Shown: positions 16,307 through 25,616, counted from the first letter of the stretch. The stretch is DNA of 64,000 nt from JAWLGZ01 sp041690635 (GCA_041690635.1 JAWLGZ010000003.1:62001-126000), one strand, 5' to 3'. The notes: generated by a model not told the origin, from the sequence alone. Made by a program: numbers and translations.

Positions 16307-17155
16307 TCAGATGTGCAGTTCGAGGCGATCCAACAGCAGTGCGGCGGCCTGTACGCGCTGGCTGTCGCCTCCGAACCGCCGGTCGGCGGGCAGCCGCCGC
16401 AGCCAGCGCAGCCTGGAGGCGGCGGAAGCCAGCAGCCGCCGAACCGCCAGCGGCCGCGCCTGAAGCAGATCGGATGCGCGCCCTGCCCCCGCCTCCAGCG
16501 CCCCGACCTCGCGCAGCGGTTGGGCGGTGGAGTGCAGATAGCACAGCCAGTCGCGGGCCTGGCACTCATCCGGGCTCAACAGCTCGGCCGGGTCATCCTC
16601 GAAATCGATATAGCCCAGGCGACCATCCGCCGTGCGCACCAGGTTTCGGGCGAAGGCCTGGCTCAGGCAGCTGCCCGCCGCATGCACCCGGGCGACCGCC
16701 TGCAACCCCTCCTGGAACAGCTTCAGCCGCCGGGTGGAATCCCCGGCCTGGCCGATCTCCACCGCCAGCGACACGGAGGTCTGCGCCGGATAGGCGAGAT
16801 CGCGCAACATGAGTCCAGAGTCGCAAGCGGCGAGGATGAGCGGGACAGGCAGATCCAGCTCGGCCAGTGACCGTAAACGGGCCCGCTCGATGGCGATCGC
16901 CCGCTCGCCGCCGAGATTGGGGACCGGCCTCAACACCCCCAGGCCAAGAAGCCGCGCGACGCCGCCAAGCACACGGTATCGCCAGGCGGGATTTCGGGGT
17001 CCTGCTTTCTTGATCCAGACCCGTTCGTCGGCCCAGTCGTAGGCCGCAATATTGGCGGACTGCGCCGCAAGGGCGCGCTGAAGAAACCCCTGAGCAGATG
17101 GGGTACCCTCCTCCGAGGGTGACGGAGTGCTGGTGGTTTGCATCTCTGAAGACAA
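16307..17155 (-). CDS. Protein-kinase-fold protein with degenerate catalytic loop
   Basis: 282 residues, possibly starting at Met5. The middle looks like an LPS-kinase/RIO-type fold: RVHAAGSCLSQAFARNLV occupies the place of the catalytic HGD-x-x-x-RN loop, and LGYIDFEDDP the place of the metal-binding DFG. The catalytic Asp of the loop appears replaced (SQAFARN), so it may be a pseudokinase or a diverged family. Substrate unknown. It is divergent from the secreted-protein gene at 17258. Confidence 0.5.
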   Translation of the reverse strand: MSSEMQTTSTPSPSEEGTPSAQGFLQRALAAQSANIAAYDWADERVWIKKAGPRNPAWRYRVLGGVARLLGLGVLRPVPNLGGERAIAIERARLRSLAELDLPVPLILAACDSGLMLRDLAYPAQTSVSLAVEIGQAGDSTRRLKLFQEGLQAVARVHAAGSCLSQAFARNLVRTADGRLGYIDFEDDPAELLSPDECQARDWLCYLHSTAQPLREVGALEAGAGRASDLLQARPLAVRRLLASAASRLRWLRRLPADRRFGGDSQRVQAAALLLDRLELHI

Positions 17156-17257
17156 GGCTTGGCGGTAAGCTCGGTAGACGGGCGCGGGGCGATGCCGCTT
17201 GCGTGACCGCCGCGGATAACTTAAACACGAAAGGTCCTGAATACGGTAACGGAAACG

Positions 17258-17869
17258 ATGCGTCGAGGAAACTTCATTCGCACTGCCGGGTGGCTACCGG
17301 TGCTGCTGCTGGCGATGCCGTCGGCTGCCGAGGTGTTCACCAGCGATGCGGTCGTCACCGAGCCGGTGCCGACACACTTTTCAGTGTGTCACGGTTACGG
17401 CTGCGCCGAAGTAGCACAACTGGGACTTTCGGCCCACGAGTGGGGCCTTATCGCGGCGGTGTTCGAACCCGCACCGGAGAATGCAGCCCAGGAGCGGGAG
17501 CGCATCGCCGAGGCGATCGGCCTGTTCGAACGGCTGATCGGGCCGCGGACCGGGACCACCCACGACATCGGCGGGACCTTTCCCGGAATGGGCAAAGCGG
17601 GGCAGATGGACTGCATCGACGAGTCCACCAACACCACCACCTACCTCAGGCTGCTGAAAGGGGCCGGGCTGTTGCGCCATCACGAGGTGGCGAAACGGGC
17701 CACGCGCGGCTTTCTGCTGTTCGGCGGCTGGCCCCACACCACGGCGGTGATTCGCGACACCACCGCCGGCGAGTCATTCGCCGTGGACGCCTGGTTCGAG
17801 GACAACGGCCACCCGGCGCACGTGGTGCCGATACCGCTCTGGCGCGACGGCTGGGAGCCGCCGAAGTGA
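17258..17869 (+). CDS. Conserved secreted protein of unknown function
   Basis: 203 residues with an N-terminal signal peptide (about 1-24, ending PSAAE). The mature part holds a CHGYGC motif and a later MDCIDEST, giving three cysteines, and well-conserved looking blocks such as GGTFPGMGKAGQ and FLLFGGWPHT. No family could be named. It starts a plus-strand run with the CBS protein (28 bases on) and the permease, suggesting one operon. Confidence 0.6.
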   Translation: MRRGNFIRTAGWLPVLLLAMPSAAEVFTSDAVVTEPVPTHFSVCHGYGCAEVAQLGLSAHEWGLIAAVFEPAPENAAQERERIAEAIGLFERLIGPRTGTTHDIGGTFPGMGKAGQMDCIDESTNTTTYLRLLKGAGLLRHHEVAKRATRGFLLFGGWPHTTAVIRDTTAGESFAVDAWFEDNGHPAHVVPIPLWRDGWEPPK

Positions 17870-17896
17870 ACCGCCGTTGTGGGGAGCGCACCGGAC

Positions 17897-18358
17897 ATGA
17901 AGCTTGAGAAACTGATGATTCCCACCGGCGTAATGCGCGCCGGCATGACGGTGGGCGACCTGTTCCGTGAGTGCGCGGAACGGCACGTGCCGGGGCTGCC
18001 GTTCGTCGATGCAAACGACCGGGTGGTGGGCCGGGTGAGCTTGCGCGATGTGTTGAAGCGCACCTGCATCCCGCCCTTCGTGCTCAAGGCCGCGCACATG
18101 CTGGGCGACGAACTGCCCAACGTGAACATCCCCGAGGTCCAGGTGCGCTCGCTCCTGACCCGCCCGGTGGAGGAGTTCGTGCTCGAACATCTGGCCCACC
18201 TGAGCTCCCGCTCGGCGGTGCTCAAGGCGCTGGCGCTGATGGAGCTGCACAACACCAGCTACCTATTCCTCATCGACAACGACACCTATCTGGGGGTGGT
18301 CACCCGCATGACGGTGGTACGGCGGATGCTCCTGGTCCCACCGGACCAGACCATCTGA
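17897..18358 (+). CDS. CBS-domain pair protein
   Basis: 153 residues from the ATG at 17897; the GTG at 17879 is an alternative. Two CBS motifs are visible: GLPFVDANDRVVGRVSLRDV near the N-terminus and TSYLFLIDNDTYLGVVTRM at the C-terminus. CBS pairs bind adenine nucleotides and regulate partner proteins. The stop overlaps the ATG of the permease gene by one base (TGATG), so the likely partner is that transporter. Confidence 0.8.
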   Translation: MKLEKLMIPTGVMRAGMTVGDLFRECAERHVPGLPFVDANDRVVGRVSLRDVLKRTCIPPFVLKAAHMLGDELPNVNIPEVQVRSLLTRPVEEFVLEHLAHLSSRSAVLKALALMELHNTSYLFLIDNDTYLGVVTRMTVVRRMLLVPPDQTI

Positions 18359-19665
18359 TGGGCTCCGGCTTCACCTTCGAGATGGCCCTGGCCGGCGCCA
18401 CCCTGGTGGCCGCCTATGCGCTCATCTTCAGCGAGGCGCTGCACCGTTCCAGCGTCGCCCTGGTGGGTGCGGTGGTGATGATCGGCGTGGGTACGGCAGC
18501 CGGGTTCTACGATCAGGAGGCGGCCGTTCGGGCCATCGACGGCAACACCCTCTTCCTGCTGACGGCGATGATGGGGCTCATCACCCTGCTGCGCCCCACC
18601 GGTGGGTTTGAATATGTGGCGATCCGCATCGCCAAGCTCTCCGCCGACAGTCCACGACGCCTGCTGATCTATCTCAGCTTTGCCGTCAGCGTCATCAGCA
18701 TGTTCCTGGACAACGTCACCACGGTGCTGATTTTCGCCCCTATCACCGTCCTCATCACCCGCATGCTGGCGCTGAACCCGATGCCGTACCTGATGGCGGA
18801 GGCGATGCTCTCCAACGTGGGCGGCATCGCCACCCTGGTCGGCGACCCGCCCAACATCATGATCGGCAGTGCCGCCGGGCTCAATTTCAACCAGTTCCTG
18901 ATCCACCTGGGGCCGGTGGTCGCCGTCGTCTGGCTGGGTACCGTGGCGCTGGTGCTGATGCTGTTTCGGCACGACCTGCGCCCCACCGCCCACATCCACG
19001 TCGACCTGGACGAGCACCGCGCCATCCGCAATCCGGCGGCGCTGCGGCGCGCACTTGCCGCCCTGCTGCTGGTGGTCGCGCTCTTTTTCGTCCACCACCA
19101 CCTCGGCCTCTACCCGGCCTACGTCGCCTTCATCGGCCTCGCCCTTGCCCTGACCCTGCTGCGCCCCGACCCGGAGGCGCTGTTCGGAAAACTGGAGTGG
19201 TCGGTGCTGATCTTCTTCACCGGCCTGTTCGTCATTGTCGGCGGCGTGGAGGCGTCGGGTCTGCTGGCGTTGCTCGGCCACCAGCTGGCAGTGATGGCCC
19301 ACGACCCGGAGAAACTGCTCCTCACCGCCCTCACCCTGATGTGGGTGGCGGCCATCGTCAGCGCGGTGGTGGACAACATCCCCTTTACCGTCACCATGAT
19401 CCCCATCATTCAGGCGCTGGAGGGTCAGGGGATTCCGGTGATGCCCCTCTGGTGGGCACTGGCGCTCGGTGTCGGACTGGGCGGCAACGGCTCCCACATT
19501 GGCGCCACCGCCAACATCATCGCCATGACCGAATCGGAGCGTGCCGGCATCCCCGAGGCGCGTATCACCCCCGGGGCCTGGCTGCGGCGCGGCATCCCCA
19601 CCATGCTGGTCAGCATGTCCTTGGCAAGCATCCTGTTCGCCTTCTTCTTCGACTGGTTCCGCTAA
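18358..19665 (+). CDS. ArsB/NhaD-type ion permease (IT superfamily)
   Basis: 435 residues with about 11-12 hydrophobic helices and the two inverted signature loops of the ion transporter superfamily: VGDPPNIMIGSAAG and GGNGSHIGATANIIA, each following a helix ending in DNV or DNIP (VSMFLDNVTTV, VVDNIPFT). These match the ArsB/NhaD/CitMHS group. Substrate may be Na+/H+, arsenite or an organic anion. Translational overlap with the CBS gene suggests nucleotide-dependent control. Confidence 0.8.
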   Translation: MGSGFTFEMALAGATLVAAYALIFSEALHRSSVALVGAVVMIGVGTAAGFYDQEAAVRAIDGNTLFLLTAMMGLITLLRPTGGFEYVAIRIAKLSADSPRRLLIYLSFAVSVISMFLDNVTTVLIFAPITVLITRMLALNPMPYLMAEAMLSNVGGIATLVGDPPNIMIGSAAGLNFNQFLIHLGPVVAVVWLGTVALVLMLFRHDLRPTAHIHVDLDEHRAIRNPAALRRALAALLLVVALFFVHHHLGLYPAYVAFIGLALALTLLRPDPEALFGKLEWSVLIFFTGLFVIVGGVEASGLLALLGHQLAVMAHDPEKLLLTALTLMWVAAIVSAVVDNIPFTVTMIPIIQALEGQGIPVMPLWWALALGVGLGGNGSHIGATANIIAMTESERAGIPEARITPGAWLRRGIPTMLVSMSLASILFAFFFDWFR

Positions 19666-19760
19666 CGCATCCCCAGTTTTGGAAACCTTGCGGAAGTAAG
19701 CTCGAACCGAAGCCGCAGACCCTCCGGATTGCGCCCGCAAACCCCACGGAGCAAGAACGC

Positions 19761-20198
19761 ATGAAGCGCATTACAGTCAGCCTGATTGTCGGCATCTTCG
19801 TACTTCCTGTCTCCACGTCAACCGTTCTCGCCAACCCGCCAGGCAAATCCGAACGGGAGGCACAGAAGGTTCAAATGGAAGAGCAACGTGAACAGGCGAA
19901 GCACGAACGTGAGCTGGCAAAGGAGCGCCGCAAGTACGAAGCGGAGGTGGCGCGAGAGGAACGGAAACAGCAGGAGGAGATGGAACGGGAGCGCCGCAGG
20001 CACGAGCGGGAAATGGAAACGGGGCGGAACAGGGCCGAAGAGGCATTCGAAAAAGGCGCCGATGAGAGATCGGCGGGCCTGGAAAAACAGCGGGACAGGA
20101 AGTCACAACAGACCCAGAACGAGCTCGGCAAAGGCTCTGAACAGGGACAGGCGCAACGGGAAGAGGTGCGCCGGAAGTGGTGGCGGTTCTGGGAGTAG
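19761..20198 (+). CDS. Secreted charged coiled-coil protein
   Basis: 145 residues. A signal peptide (MKRITVSLIVGIFVLPVSTS, cleavage near VLANP) is followed by an almost uninterrupted Glu/Arg/Lys/Gln-rich helix (about 35-115) and a C-terminal RRKWWRFWE. Probably a periplasmic coiled coil. No family recognised. It sits between the permease and convergent cbbO. Confidence 0.55.
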   Translation: MKRITVSLIVGIFVLPVSTSTVLANPPGKSEREAQKVQMEEQREQAKHERELAKERRKYEAEVAREERKQQEEMERERRRHEREMETGRNRAEEAFEKGADERSAGLEKQRDRKSQQTQNELGKGSEQGQAQREEVRRKWWRFWE

Positions 20199-20214
20199 CT
20201 GCGCTGCTCCGCTG

Positions 20215-22440
20215 TCAGCGGGTCAGGGACATGAACAGCGCGGGCAGCCGCTCGGGCAGGCGCTCGACCCGGTCGATGATGCTGTAGTGCTTGCCGAAGA
20301 TGTGGCCGACGTAGTCGTCGGCCCCGGCGTCGAGGGTGACACAGTGGGTGGCAACCCCCTTGGCGGCCAGCTCCTCGACCGCCATGCGGGTGTCCTCGAT
20401 GAGGTATTGCGGATCGTCGGCGTCGACGTCGTGCGGTTCGCCGTCTGACAGCAGTAGCAGCACCCGCTTCTCCGCCTTCTGCTGCGCCAGATACTGGCCG
20501 CCGTGGCGCAGCACTGCACCCATGCGGGTGGAGAGCGCCCCCTCGATGGCCGCCAGCCGCCCCTTGGCGGTGTCATCCCACGGCTCGGCAAACCCCTTGA
20601 TGTGCAGGTAATGCACCTCATGGCGGGTGTTGGAGGCAAAACCGGCGACGGCGAAGCGATCCCCCAGGGCATCGATGGCCCAGGCGAGCAGCGCCACCGC
20701 CTCCTGCGAGAGCTGGAGGATCGAATGCTCCGCCCCGACGGGAGTGTCGTTGATCGAATTGGAGAGATCCAGTAGCAGCAGCACAGCGATGTCACGGCCA
20801 TCATTGCGGTAGAACTGATGGATGCGCGGATCGGGCGTGGTGCCGGAGCGATAGTCGATCATGGAGCGCACGGCGATATCGAGGTCCAGTTCGTCCCCCT
20901 CCTCCTGATAGCGCACCCGCACATGCTGCTGCGGCTTCAGGAACTCCACCATGCGTTTCAGCTTGCGGGCCAAGGGACGGTGGCGCTCCAGCAGGGTGTC
21001 GATAGCCTGTGCCTCGCCGGCCGGGTGGATCGCCTCGTAAACGGTGGCCCAGTCGGCTTGATAGCGGGCCTCCCGGTAGTCCCACTCCCGGTGGTGGCGG
21101 GCGAACTGTACCGCCTCCTCCTCATCGCTGCGGGGATTGGCCGCCTGGTGGTCGGAGTGGAACTCCTCCTCGTCGTCCGTATCCTCCAGGAACAGCCACA
21201 TGAAGCGGTTGTCGTCCCGGTAGCTCACCACCGTATCGTCGAAATAGACCTTGGGCGAGCGGAACTCCGTGACATGGACCTTCACCAGATAGGCGACGCC
21301 GAGTTCGGTGGCGATGGTCTTGTCGTAGGGGTCGGCCTCCACGCGCTCCCCGAACCGCTGAACGAAATCGAGCAGCACCGGATCGGTGTAGGGGTGATCC
21401 TTCGGATCGAGCAGGGCGCGGGAGAGCATCGCTGCCTGGTGACGAATGCAGGACCACCCCTCGGGACAGTCCTCCGCCCCGGGAACCGGATGCAACGCCT
21501 TCCAGATCCGGCGCAGGCCAGGGAACTGCCGCATCAACAGGTACTCGATACGCGAGTCCTCGAACACCTCGATGAAGATGTGCTGAAAGCGGTTGAAGTT
21601 GTCGGCGATGAAGGGGGTGGTGTAGAGCCTGTGGCCCATCAGGTGGGCGACCACCGCCCGGTAGCGATCAATGCCGCTGACGCCGTTCAGCTCGCTGTAG
21701 ACGTCCGGGATGTGCAGCCCGCGCCCGTCCAGATGGGGCACCGGCTTGCGCAGTTCGTCGAAACGCTCCGAGTAGGGCTTGATCGGCAGTTCGTCATCCC
21801 ACAGGGCGCGGATGAAGGTGTCGAGGCCCCGCTCATTGTCCACATAGAGGGTGCCGCGCCGCTCCCGTTGCAGCGCCCCGCGGGCGTCGGCGCCGGTGAG
21901 GGCGAACCACTCACCGAGCTTCTCCGGCCGGGCGGCATGAGCGCGGAGTCCCGCCTCGGCCCAACGCAGCAGGCCGCCGATATCCACTTGCGAAAGGAGT
22001 TCGGGGGTCTTTTCGATAAAGGGCCCTAGTCCGTAGCGTCCGTCGGTGGCGATGCGTTCCACCAGCGCCAGCCAGTGTTCGAACAGGGAGGGCACCGGCA
22101 GCCGCCGTGCCACCGTCGGCAGCATGGCGAAGTAAGGGCTCACCAGCGCGGCATGTACCGCCCGCTGGAGTGCCGCCCCGGTCTCGATGGCGGAAGGCAC
22201 CACCTCTTCGCCGACCATGCGCGCCAGTTGCGGCAGGGTCTCCAGATAGGTGAGCACCCGATCCTGGCCACGCGGCCCGAGCACGCAGAAGGCGGAGGCG
22301 CCTTCGAGATACGCCTTCAGCACCTCGGGCGACATGCTCGCCTTCGCCTCGGCGTAACAGCGCGGAAACAGCTCGTCGATCGCCTCGACGGCGCAGCGCA
22401 ATTTGGCGCGGGCAGTTTGCAGTTCGCTGTCAGCGGTCAT
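20215..22440 (-). CDS. cbbO: CbbO, von Willebrand factor A protein of the RuBisCO activase
   Basis: 741 residues from the ATG starting MTADSELQTARAKL. The C-terminal VWA domain has the MIDAS motif DLSNSIN (DxSxS) and later LSDGEPHDV. CbbO is the adaptor that docks the CbbQ AAA+ ring to RuBisCO and removes inhibitory sugar phosphates. It directly follows cbbQ, with a CGCAGAGG repeat in the gap. Length fits the CbbO family (about 750-800 residues). Confidence 0.9.
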   Translation of the reverse strand: MTADSELQTARAKLRCAVEAIDELFPRCYAEAKASMSPEVLKAYLEGASAFCVLGPRGQDRVLTYLETLPQLARMVGEEVVPSAIETGAALQRAVHAALVSPYFAMLPTVARRLPVPSLFEHWLALVERIATDGRYGLGPFIEKTPELLSQVDIGGLLRWAEAGLRAHAARPEKLGEWFALTGADARGALQRERRGTLYVDNERGLDTFIRALWDDELPIKPYSERFDELRKPVPHLDGRGLHIPDVYSELNGVSGIDRYRAVVAHLMGHRLYTTPFIADNFNRFQHIFIEVFEDSRIEYLLMRQFPGLRRIWKALHPVPGAEDCPEGWSCIRHQAAMLSRALLDPKDHPYTDPVLLDFVQRFGERVEADPYDKTIATELGVAYLVKVHVTEFRSPKVYFDDTVVSYRDDNRFMWLFLEDTDDEEEFHSDHQAANPRSDEEEAVQFARHHREWDYREARYQADWATVYEAIHPAGEAQAIDTLLERHRPLARKLKRMVEFLKPQQHVRVRYQEEGDELDLDIAVRSMIDYRSGTTPDPRIHQFYRNDGRDIAVLLLLDLSNSINDTPVGAEHSILQLSQEAVALLAWAIDALGDRFAVAGFASNTRHEVHYLHIKGFAEPWDDTAKGRLAAIEGALSTRMGAVLRHGGQYLAQQKAEKRVLLLLSDGEPHDVDADDPQYLIEDTRMAVEELAAKGVATHCVTLDAGADDYVGHIFGKHYSIIDRVERLPERLPALFMSLTR

Positions 22441-22472
22441 GGTCTGTTCCGGATTCTGAAAAACCAAAGTAT

Positions 22473-22603
22473 TTACCGCAGAGGTCGCAGAGGACGCAGA
22501 GGAAAACCGACTTCAATGGGGTGCTACTCCCAGCGGCAATTTGCCATGGGGACCGCCCCGTGTAGTTGCTTTGCTCTGCGTCCTCCGCGACCTCTGCGGT
22601 GAT
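22473..22603. repeat. CGCAGAGG inverted repeat between cbbQ and cbbO
   Basis: Left arm ACCGCAGAGGTCGCAGAGGA and right arm TCCTCCGCGACCTCTGCGGT form near-perfect inverted arms of about 28 bases around 70 bases of interior. It sits between two genes whose products work at fixed ratio, so a folded hairpin here could affect cbbO expression (inference). Confidence 0.85.
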
Positions 22604-22610
22604 CCGCTTT

Positions 22611-23411
22611 TCAGAAGATCAAATCAAACGCGCTCTCCAGCGTGCTGCGGATGTCGGCGTCGTCGGTGATGGGCTGCACCAGCGCCATGCGGCAGGCATC
22701 CTTCGGTTCGACGCCGCCCTTGATGAGATGCGCAGCGTAGACCAGCAGGCGGGTGGAGATCCCCTCGTCGAGGCCGTGCCCCTTGAGGTTGCGTCCGCGG
22801 CGGCCCACTTCCACCAGCTTGCGCGCCAGGGCGCCGTCGACCCCAGTCTCACGGGTGATGATCTCCGCCTCCGGCTCCGCTTCCGGGTAGTCGAACTCCA
22901 GGGCGGTGAAACGCTGCTTGGTGGACTGCTTGAGATCCTTCATCAGGCTCTGGTAGCCGGGGTTGTAGGAGATCACCAACTGGAAGTCGGGATGGGCCTG
23001 GATCTGTTCACCCTTTTTGTCGAGCGGCAGGGTGCGGCGGTAGTCGGTCAGCGGGTGGATCACCACGGTGGTGTCCTGCCGTGCCTCCACCACCTCGTCC
23101 AGGTAGCAGATGGCACCGAGCCGGGCGGCGATGGTCAACGGGCCGTCCTGCCAGCGGGTGCCTTGGGCGTCGAGAAGGAACCGCCCCACCAGATCGGCGG
23201 CGGTCATGTCCTCGTTGCAGGCGACGGTGATGATCGGCTTTTGGAGCTTCCAGGCCATGTACTCGATGAAGCGCGACTTGCCGCAGCCGGTCGGCCCCTT
23301 GACCATCACCGGCAGGCGGGCGGTGTAGGCGGCCTCGAACAGCGCGATCTCGTTGCGCGTTGCGCGGTAGAACGGCTCTTCCCGAATCAGATACTGCTCT
23401 GCGTTGCTCAT
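22611..23411 (-). CDS. cbbQ: CbbQ, MoxR-type AAA+ ATPase of the RuBisCO activase
   Basis: 266 residues. Walker A is GPTGCGKSRFIEYMAW (about 39-54), Walker B is AICYLDEVVEA, and the family has the CbbQ/NorQ pattern VACNEDMTAADLVGRFLLD. CbbQ forms hexamers that, with CbbO, remodel inhibited RuBisCO using ATP. It lies downstream of cbbM, but an intrinsic terminator and possible own promoter separate the two. Confidence 0.93.
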   Translation of the reverse strand: MSNAEQYLIREEPFYRATRNEIALFEAAYTARLPVMVKGPTGCGKSRFIEYMAWKLQKPIITVACNEDMTAADLVGRFLLDAQGTRWQDGPLTIAARLGAICYLDEVVEARQDTTVVIHPLTDYRRTLPLDKKGEQIQAHPDFQLVISYNPGYQSLMKDLKQSTKQRFTALEFDYPEAEPEAEIITRETGVDGALARKLVEVGRRGRNLKGHGLDEGISTRLLVYAAHLIKGGVEPKDACRMALVQPITDDADIRSTLESAFDLIF

Positions 23412-23493
23412 TGAATTACCCCTGAAAACAACCCGTCGTGGAGGGGCGATTCGCCCCTGCCGGATATCTATGATGTCGGGCTATCCTACGCGG

Positions 23494-23541
23494 CTGAATC
23501 CATAAGTAATATTAAAAGTTCTTGATTGGATTCATAAGTAA
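23494..23541 (-). promoter_or_regulatory. Direct repeat pair upstream of cbbQ
   Basis: Two near-identical copies of TTACTTATGAATCCA / TTACTTATGGATTCA (minus strand) occur 32 bases apart, about three helical turns, at 83-130 bases before the cbbQ start. The AT-rich stretch between them stands out from the GC-rich surroundings. It looks like a regulator-binding array or promoter for cbbQO; the factor is unknown. Confidence 0.4.
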
Positions 23542-23694
23542 CACGCAATTTGGCGCAGCGACATGCGGCGCAGATTATGCCACCGTGGGAGCCACTCCTC
23601 AGGGCGAACCTCTCAAAACGCATTCGCACAAAGGGGGGGCGGGCGCCCACAGGCCCGTTTCGAAACCGGATGGGCGCAGCACCAGCCATCGGCC

Positions 23695-23729
23695 AAAAAA
23701 GGAAAGCCCCCGCAAGCGGGGGCTTTCTT
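23695..23729 (-). terminator. Intrinsic terminator of cbbM
   Basis: On the minus strand a perfect stem AAAGCCCCCGC / GCGGGGGCTTT with a TT loop region is followed after two C by six T. It begins about 20 bases after the cbbM stop and so separates cbbM from cbbQO. Confidence 0.92.
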
Positions 23730-23749
23730 GAGCGGAACGTGCCAGCGGC

Positions 23750-25144
23750 TTACTTGTGGGCCGCCGCGGAAACGCCCAGCTTTTCACGCCAGCCTGGGTA
23801 GAGCTTGTCGGCGTCGGCCTGGAAGGACTCGAATGCGCCGGCCAGTTCCGGGTGCTCCTTGGCGTAGGTGACGAGATCGACACCGGCCATCCAGGCGTCA
23901 CGCGCCTGCTGCAGGGACTTGGCACCTGCGGTGCCGCCGTCCTTGTGACCGAAGGCGCCGCCGCCGGAGGTCTGGATGACGTTGGAGTGACCCAGGTTGT
24001 CGAAGAAGCCCGGCAGACGCAGGGCGTTCATGCCGCCCGAGATGATCGGGGTGGTCGCCTTCATGCCCCACCACTCCTGCTTGTAGTACAGGCCGTCCGC
24101 CTGATCGCGCTCCAGCATGTAGGCCAGCAGCTTGTCGGTCGGATCCCCTTCCATCTTGCCGTAGCCCATGGTGCCGGTGTGGATACCGGATGCACCCTGC
24201 AGGCGGGACATCTTCATGTGCACCAGTGCGTTGTAGCCGCGCTGGGTCTGCGGGCTGGTCACGGCGCCGTGACCCGCACGGTGGTAGTGCAGGAACTGCT
24301 GCGGGAAGCGGCGGCGGCAGGTGGTGATGGCGGTCGGACCGGCCACATAACCGTCAACCAGGAACGCCACGTGGTCGGCGTTCTCACCGAAGGTCTCAAG
24401 GATGAACTCGCCGCGGGCGATCATCTCGAACGGGTCGTCGGCGGTGATGTTGGCGGAGAACAGCTTGGCTTCGCCGGTCTCGTCCTGGGCACGGCGCATG
24501 GCGTCGGCAACCAACGGAATGACGGTCTTGAGCGGGGCGAACACCTGATTGCCCTGCGGCTCGTCATTCTTGATGAAGTCACCGCCCAGCCAGAACTGAT
24601 GACAGGCTGCGGCGAACGGCTCCGGACGCAGGCCGAGCTTCGGCTTGATGATGGTGCCGACCACCATGCCGCCGTTGTTCAGGTCGCGGCCGAGCACGCG
24701 CCACATGTCCTGGATGTTCATGGCGGGGCCATCGAACAGGCGGCCGAGCGCCTGCGGCATGTAGAAGTCGAGCATCTTGGCGTATTCGACGTCGCCCATG
24801 CCCTGGTTGTTGCCGATGGCCAGGGTGAGGAAGCTGGCGATCATGGCACGGCCATCGATGATGTTGCGGTCGAAGAGCTCGATCGGGTAGGCGATCTTCA
24901 TCAGCTCTTTCGCCTCGTCGATCTCGTAGACGAGCGCGTCGACACCCTTGGTGAAGTCGTCGGTGGTGCAGACCTCGACGTTGGTGCCGGTGGAGGATTC
25001 GGCGGCGAAGTGGGCAGCGGTGGACAGGTAGTCACCGTAACCGGCCTTCGGCTTCATCAGGTAGGCGCACAGGACGTGGCGGCCACCCTTGATCAGATCG
25101 TCTTCGTTCAGTTCCAGACGCGCGTAACGGCTTGACTGATCCAC
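23750..25144 (-). CDS. cbbM: Form II ribulose-1,5-bisphosphate carboxylase/oxygenase
   Basis: 464 residues, the normal length for form II RuBisCO. Active-site segments: VVGTIIKPKLGLRP with catalytic Lys167, GGDFIKNDEPQ with the lysine to be carbamylated (Lys192) and Mg ligands Asp194 and Glu195, and the loop 6 region TMGYGKMEGDPTD. Form II enzymes suit high CO2 and low O2. Placed with cbbQ and cbbO downstream and cbbR divergent upstream. The strong terminator after the gene suggests that the enzyme is made in excess of its activase. Confidence 0.98.
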   Translation of the reverse strand: MDQSSRYARLELNEDDLIKGGRHVLCAYLMKPKAGYGDYLSTAAHFAAESSTGTNVEVCTTDDFTKGVDALVYEIDEAKELMKIAYPIELFDRNIIDGRAMIASFLTLAIGNNQGMGDVEYAKMLDFYMPQALGRLFDGPAMNIQDMWRVLGRDLNNGGMVVGTIIKPKLGLRPEPFAAACHQFWLGGDFIKNDEPQGNQVFAPLKTVIPLVADAMRRAQDETGEAKLFSANITADDPFEMIARGEFILETFGENADHVAFLVDGYVAGPTAITTCRRRFPQQFLHYHRAGHGAVTSPQTQRGYNALVHMKMSRLQGASGIHTGTMGYGKMEGDPTDKLLAYMLERDQADGLYYKQEWWGMKATTPIISGGMNALRLPGFFDNLGHSNVIQTSGGGAFGHKDGGTAGAKSLQQARDAWMAGVDLVTYAKEHPELAGAFESFQADADKLYPGWREKLGVSAAAHK

Positions 25145-25282
25145 TGTGTTTGTCTCCTGCGGTTCGAAAGTCCCTTGCTGTTATCGGGCCGCTGTCCCGG
25201 CGGCCCATCGTGTCCACCCCCCGGAACCCTCCGGGACTGGAAAGCTTACGGGCAGTGAGGTTACATGTGGGCTGGGCATAAG

Positions 25283-25298
25283 AGAAACAAAAGTTTCT
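25283..25298. promoter_or_regulatory. Candidate CbbR operator in the cbbM leader
   Basis: A perfect inverted repeat AGAAAC-N4-GTTTCT lies about 140 bases before the cbbM start in an AT-rich stretch, the position expected for a LysR-type activator site or core promoter. Not proven to bind CbbR; the spacing is shorter than the usual T-N11-A box. Confidence 0.35.
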
Positions 25299-25511
25299 GA
25301 TTCTGACGATAATGATTTGTTTATGTAGAAGGCATGACCCGGGCCGGCGGCAGGAGTTCAGGGTATCGGAATCGGAGTGCCGCTTCATTGACGCAGACAC
25401 CAAATATCACTAAACGCGTCACAATACCGACACTGCTCGCCTACACTCGTTCCAGGGTCCAAGGGATTATCCGATAAGCACGGTGGCAGAGGCGACTAAA
25501 TGTGGTGAGGA

Positions 25512-25616
25512 AGCTCCCTGGAGAACGGATACATGGATTGTATCCCGCTCGCGCCCGGTGCCTTTCGCCAGAGGCGAGCCGGCCCGATAAGCCGAAGTGG
25601 AATGACCGGGAGCGCC
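25512..25616 (+). other. Hairpin-rich stretch upstream of cbbR
   Basis: Consecutive complementary segments: CTCC/GGAG near 25515, a 7-bp stem GGATACA-TGGAT-TGTATCC at 25527-25545, and an outer stem GCGCCCGGT (25551) with ACCGGGAGCGC (25605) enclosing GCCT/AGGC. This density of stems suggests a structured RNA, either the long cbbR leader or a separate transcript. It matched no riboswitch class known to me. No promoter was identified. Confidence 0.35.
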
